Shown piece after piece: positions 59,348 to 64,000 of a stretch of 64,000 nucleotides of DNA. Below the pieces are notes generated by a model that did not search any database, was not told the DNA's origin, and saw nothing but the letters and a program-made list of their open reading frames with translations. Source of the stretch: Ulota crispa (lineage: Eukaryota; Streptophyta; Bryopsida; Orthotrichales; Orthotrichaceae). The translations under genes and the position numbers were made by a program. The stretch covers positions 15,586,002 to 15,650,001 of the forward strand of contig OY987242.1 of the NCBI GenBank assembly GCA_963920765.1, written 5' to 3'. Each line of letters opens with the position of its first letter. Within the stretch, counting starts at the first letter, position 1.

Positions 59348-60144
59348 TTAACCCTTGAGCGCCCAGTGCAAAATCTAGAAAATGAGGCCAAGAGTGACCA
59401 TGCCCATAAAAATTGCACGTCCCAAGTTGGGAATTTAGATTAGGGAGGATTCACCGCTGAAATAGCAAAAAGAGTGCTTGATGCACCCAACTAGAAATTT
59501 GCAAAATTTTTGACCGCATCGTTTCAGAGATTATAAAAGTCAAAGTACAGTTGACTATGTGGCAACCGGCTAATTTTGGGGGAGTCCATGGCTATGGATG
59601 CAAAAATTCATGCCTTAGAAGAGGCTTCTTTATATGAAATTTAGACAAGGGGTGCAATTTACAAGAATCTCGCTTGTTGCCAAATCTGGTAATGTTTTGA
59701 CATTTTCAAGGTGCTTTTTTAGAGGTCCAGAGTTGCAAGGCTCACACGGCATGGTGAACAATAGACGGGGTACGGATACAGTTTTGACCTCCACAAGGGC
59801 ACAAATCTTGATAGTATAACTGCAAAACCCTTTTCCAGTCTAAGGCATGCGTGCCAAAACACCCTAATAGTATTAAACCGGCCATAGCCGGTGGTCTTTA
59901 TCCTTGCAACTAAACCCTAAATCGCTTGGAATGAAGTTTTAGTGTACTATTGTCACGGTTGACTTGCACAATCCGTGCTTGTACAAGTGGTGAAACCCCA
60001 TTGCCCACTTCCCGACATGAGAGTAGTACCATACCTTTGACCAAGTCACTTTTTTAGAAAATATAGTACAAATTTGAACTAGATTTTAAGGAAAGTTCAA
60101 TTTGCAGAGGCCATATTCTGGCATGTGGGGCGGTCAGGGGTTAA
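59348..60144. mobile_element. TTAA-flanked non-coding element, 789 bp
   Basis: TTAA lies at 59348-59351 and 60141-60144. The left end reads CCCTTGAGCGCCCAGTGC and the right end, reverse complemented, reads CCCCTGACCGCCCCACATGC. They agree over most of the first 18 bases. The interior has no coding frame. Confidence 0.75.
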
Positions 60145-60781
60145 GGGTCAAGAGTGAAAAAGCATGGTGAACTTGCCAGATCCTGAGCAGATCCTGCGAT
60201 CACCATTGACCCCAAATGTGGATACATTTAGCAAAACCCCTACTGTATTAAAACATTTTGTTTTTCAAGAAATAGAAATATAAACAGTAAAAAACTGAAA
60301 ATCTAGCACATTCAACAGGGTTATCAGCAACTTGAGCTACACTAAGTAGTACATTAAGTTTGCCCCACACTAATTTCTCAATATTTTACCCTATGAAAAT
60401 ACTTATTGACAGTACAACAATTTTTATCAATAATTACCATAATAATTCTTTTTTGCCAACAACAATGATGTTGTGAAAAAATAAAACAAAATTTTCCAAG
60501 CTACAAACCATGTGAAGTCCCAATATTTGAAAAGTTGCATTTGTCTCCATGTGGCCAATAGGCTGCTGGATGAATCATGCGCAAGGCTTTTTTTCTCAAA
60601 TTGCCAGATCTTTGCTATCCACATTCCATTCAAGTAAAAATGGAAAGGCTAGCCCATAGTGGTCTAAATTTATCAAAATTGTTGCCTACTAGCAATGCTT
60701 TCCTAGAAAAAAAATGTTGTGGTCGTGAATTAACTTTTTAAGATAAGGCAATCTATTTGTTAAGGCAATCTAAATGCAATA
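60145..60781. repeat. Spacer with interspersed repeat (relative of 51975-52250)
   Basis: From about 60365 the sequence follows the order of the 52-kb repeat and ends at 'ggcaatctaaatgcaatatt', exactly where the next TTAA-flanked element starts. Confidence 0.55.
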
Positions 60782-61419
60782 TTAACCCCTAAATGCCTAA
60801 GGTCTTTTTTGAGCTTCTAGATGTTTGCTCAAAATTGAACAAAAAGCCAACATTTAATAAGCTATGTAATTCTTTTTAAAATTCTAATTGTGCATATTCA
60901 AACTAGATATGTTAAAGATCACATAGGAAAAGAAAACACAACAATAACACATGCAAATTTAAAGATTATAATGCTTGATCATGAAGGTGTTAAAATTGCA
61001 AAAATGACTTGAAGTCTATCAATCCTCTTTTCACATATTGAATCTAAAAAATTGGTCACCTAGAAAACATGAGGTTAAAAAATGACATACATAACTTCAA
61101 TCACTTTACAGCTTTTCAAAATCTTTTCTACACTTTTTGAAAATGAATTTCTAATGTAAATTTTCCTTGAAGATCTAATGTATTTGAGGCTCATTTGCAA
61201 GAGCTCTCCACACTACATAAGGTGAAGACCCTTGCACAACCTCTTGAATAGAAAAATTGCAATCAACCATGTTCAAAATCAGATTTTTGATGTTGAAACT
61301 AGATTTCAAAAGAAGAGTTGAAGAATATAAACTACTAAAAATAGCAACTTAGTTAGGTCTATTGAACTTCAAAGTATTATTGACACCAAAATTTGGTGTG
61401 TTAGGCATTTAGAGGTTAA
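60782..61419. mobile_element. TTAA-flanked non-coding element, 630 bp
   Basis: TTAA lies at 60782-60785 and 61416-61419. The ends are CCCCTAAATGCCTAAGG and, reverse complemented, CCTCTAAATGCCTAAC: a 15-base inverted repeat with one mismatch. AT-rich interior, no coding frame. Confidence 0.82.
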
Positions 61420-61681
61420 CCCTAAGCGCCCGATCAACATTATACTATCAATGGGGATTTTAAAAGGGAAAATTCAATGCAAATTTGACTGCTATAACCG
61501 CATTGTTCCTTTGGTGAAACAGCCAAGAACCAAGCCCAACACATGGCAAATCCTCTAAACTTGCAAATTCAAGGGTCGGATCCCGTGGATCCAATTTCCC
61601 AATCCACAAACCTAGCTTGATTGCAAGCATTTCTCTTGGTACCCCAAAACCGCATTTAGACTCTAAGCGCTCAAGGGTTAA
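61416..61681. mobile_element. TTAA-flanked non-coding element, 258 bp, adjoining the previous one
   Basis: The left TTAA (61416-61419) is the same one that ends the previous element; the right TTAA is at 61678-61681. The ends are CCCTAAGCGCCCGATC and, reverse complemented, CCCTTGAGCGCTTAGAG. It is related to the 59348-60144 ends (CCCTTGAGCGC). Confidence 0.75.
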
Positions 61682-61695
61682 GTGTAGATAAGATA

Positions 61696-61922
61696 GAAGT
61701 CTTTTCTTCCGACCATGAACCTTATTTCGTGCATTTGTGCCCTTGGCGAGAATTTTGGGCCCGACCATAGATGCCTTATTTTTTAGGACCCAAAAAATAA
61801 AGCATCTATGGCTTCCCTAAACCCAAAAAATAGGGCATCTATGGCCTCCCTAGATTTTGGGCCCAAAATTCCCGCCAGCGTACAGATGCACGGAATAAGG
61901 TTCATGGTCGGAATAAGAGACG
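61696..61922. mobile_element. Foldback element, about 227 bp
   Basis: The left arm phrases TTCCGACCATGAACCTTATT and GAGAATTTTGGGCCC, then CATAGATGCC, are mirrored in order on the right (GGCATCTATGG, then GGGCCCAAAATTCCCGCC and AATAAGGTTCATGGTCGGAA). The loop is near 61800. It is non-coding. Confidence 0.75.
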
Positions 61923-62424
61923 TCCACCTTATGAAAATCACATTTGAGACCATTGCTGCACCAAGGTCCCCACTTCAAAGTCAATAATTCGAAAGCAAAA
62001 AATTATTGCAAGGCCCAGCAACCAGATTCCTAGCATCGGCGAATAATACTGCACCAGGGGGCTAAATGCTCACCTAGCAACAGCCACGTGCCGAGAAACT
62101 GACTCTGGTGGCTCAGTTTCAAACTACTTCGTCACTGAAGGAGTCGAGAGTTCGCGACTGTCCCGCCAGACTCCCACAGCAGACTGTCGCAGCGCCGGTC
62201 AATCGCTGGAGCAAGCAGGAGCATGGAGCTGGTCCCGAATTCTCGGACCACAAGGATTCACATTCTAAACGTGCTTGCACTGATTTACACCTTTCCAGAG
62301 CACTTCGTCCGATCCGTTCGTGAGCAGAATGGTTAGGGAGTGAGACTGCATTCTGGGTCTGGACTCGGAAACGGTCGGAAGGAGATTTTAGTGGGTGGGG
62401 GGTACTTGGCTGGTGGTGAGCACG
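61923..62424 (+). other. Probable promoter and leader of the QSOX-like gene
   Basis: GC content rises at about 62050. No recognisable exon is seen before ATG 62425. Confidence 0.4.
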
Positions 62425-63989
62425 ATGAAGATGGTCGTGGACGAGGGCCATGCTGGATTTGGTCTACTCGTGTTGTTGCTGCTATTGTTGAGCGCCGGCC
62501 TCGGATGCGCACAGAGCTCGCATGGGGACTGCTCTGCGGAGCTTTACGACAAGATTTTCAAGCCGAGCTTCGGACAAACCAAGACTCCGTATGCGCTTGT
62601 GCAGTTCTTCTCTTCTTGGTAATAAGCTAACTCTCCCAAAGCGCCATTGATTTTCGAAATGCGTGCTGCTTCCCCTGCATGCGTTGTATACATCTGGTAC
62701 ATTCTCTCCATAGCACAGCTGTGAAGGCTGCCGTTGAAAGCCTTTACACGTACTGAGCAACAGACACACCCTTCCTTTTGCATTTTATGAAACTCTTGTG
62801 GTCGTTTTGGCCCGACTTCGACCTCCACTTTCCTGCTACTTGAAAGTCACCATATTTTGGTGGTTGGCTTCGTTGTGTTGTCCTGCTTTTTAAGTTTTTG
62901 AAACTTCTAGAGTTGTGGGTTAATCTCCAGGAGGTAAAGTACATTCTTCGATTGTGTTTGATAGCGTTGTTGGCAGAAAACACGCAAACCTTGAAAATTT
63001 TATCACCGTTTTGTAAGTGCATGATCCGACTCAAAGTGTCGGTGGTTTGGCATCCTTAAGTTCAAAGCCTGTCTTTATTTTTTCTGTGTCTGTGTATGGT
63101 ATATGTCAGTTTCGATGACCGTGCAGTCCCTGAGGGTTACATACAATAAACGTGACCCTGATTACGGGATCTGCAGAAATCTTCATGATCAGCATTATTG
63201 GGATCGTGTTTGTGCAGGTTAGCTGCGTGCCAGGAATTCCAGGTGAGCTCATCTCTTGAAATTACTCAGTTATGGTGTGATCGCATGGTGTTGGTGGTTT
63301 TAGTACTCTTTTACAATGTAATGCGTGCAGCTCAACGATAACTGGGATTGGTAGGCAATGAAATGGCAAGGTTCTCGTGCACATGGTGAGAAGCATTTTC
63401 TGAGTCTATTGTGTGATAGTGCAGCCGCATTTTGAGCGTGTGGCATGCCTGTTTAATGGCCCACATCCAGCTCATGAGGGCGAGGTGTTTGTGACGAAGG
63501 TGAATTGTGATATTGAGGTACCGATTTGCTGTCCCTCAATCTTTGATATTTCTGGCATATCTGCTTCGGCTGCACTGAGCTGCTAAACGTCACCAAAATG
63601 TAATATTTGTTGTGATATTTGTCTCCTGGTTATTGCGCAATTTTACTGTTATACTTCTATTTCCTTCAATCTTTTTTCACTTATTGTGTTGTCCTAACTT
63701 CCATAACCGCATTACCTATTGGCTACACTTTCTTGAATGAAATGCATCCGTAAGATTAAGTTGACATCTGTTTGTGATTGTTTCGCACAAACTGGAGCAG
63801 TCTAACAAAGGCCTCTGCGATCGATACGATGTTCAAACATATCCGACTATGTACTGGGGATCTCCAGAAATCCTGGCATCAGGTGGTGGATTGTCTAAAG
63901 CCAAATTAGGACTCGATTCTGTTGATGGAGGGAATGTGAGCACTGCTGAAGATTTACTCGAGTGGATAAACCAGCGCATGAACAAGTAG
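62425..63989 (+). CDS. QSOX-like protein, N-terminal thioredoxin domain (possibly partial)
   Basis: Quiescin sulfhydryl oxidases make disulfides in the secretory pathway, with a thioredoxin domain followed by an Erv domain. Exons 62425-62618, 63218-63242 (25-nt microexon), 63425-63517 and 63801-63989 keep one frame of 166 residues. A signal peptide is clear (FGLLVLLLLLLSAGLGCA). The alignment-defining phrases RVACLFNGPHPAHEG, VNCDIESNKGLCDRYDV, YPTMYWGSP and LLEWINQRM are QSOX-like. The active site reads W65-L-A-A-C69 where the family has WCPAC, so the first Cys is lost. The frame meets TAG right after WINQRMNK, but GTAGGC at 63986 could be a donor, in which case the gene continues past the window with its Erv domain. 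Confidence 0.75.
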
Positions 63990-64000
63990 GCATCTAGATT

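Overview
The window looks like nuclear DNA of a land plant. All six recognisable genes are plant types with spliceosomal introns: an FBH-type bHLH factor, an ILR1-like amidohydrolase, a GH3 acyl-amido synthetase, plastid UGP3, a PrmA-like methyltransferase and the start of a QSOX-like thiol oxidase. Short introns, GC-richer exons and AT-rich, CpG-poor repeat spacers suggest a non-seed plant, perhaps a moss. That placement is an inference and no species can be named from the sequence alone.

Layout. 1-2.35 kb holds small DNA-transposon derivatives, including a 698-bp foldback flanked by TTAA. 2.4-9.0 kb holds the bHLH gene (4422-5986) and the ILR1-like gene (6583-8975), both on the plus strand. 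9.1-32.9 kb is a repeat island. It contains a decayed RING-H2/coiled-coil gene on the minus strand (16.2-18.6 kb), a 175-bp tandem array, a decayed kinase-like gene (21.3-22.9 kb) and a hAT transposase on the minus strand (24.3-27.4 kb). Four arrays rich in the GGACGG motif lie around these genes, and several MITEs and a 21-bp minisatellite follow. 33.5-36.7 kb is the GH3 gene. 36.7-43.7 kb is a second repeat island, including two adjacent CACTA-like palindromes. 45.4-51.3 kb is a complete 17-exon UGP3 gene, and 55.0-58.1 kb is the PrmA-like gene. 58.2-62 kb is a third island with three TTAA-flanked elements, two of which share one TTAA. The QSOX-like gene starts at 62.4 kb and runs to the window edge.

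Function. The ILR1-like and GH3 enzymes are expected to do opposite jobs, hydrolysing and making hormone-amino-acid conjugates. UGP3 and the PrmA-like protein are probably organellar (sugar nucleotide for plastid lipid; ribosomal-protein methylation). The QSOX-like product is secretory and is expected in disulfide formation, although its visible CxxC motif is altered. All six genes lie on the plus strand. The minus-strand coding sequences belong to the repeat island.

Most notable observations: (1) a group of TTAA-flanked, CCC-ended elements that look piggyBac-like; (2) a duplicated N-terminal module upstream of the bHLH gene, one base out of frame; (3) a one-base frame break in GH3; (4) a QSOX-like thioredoxin domain with Leu in place of the first active-site Cys; (5) a minisatellite whose unit matches the end region of a nearby MITE; (6) motif arrays around a hAT transposase and a kinase-like pseudogene.
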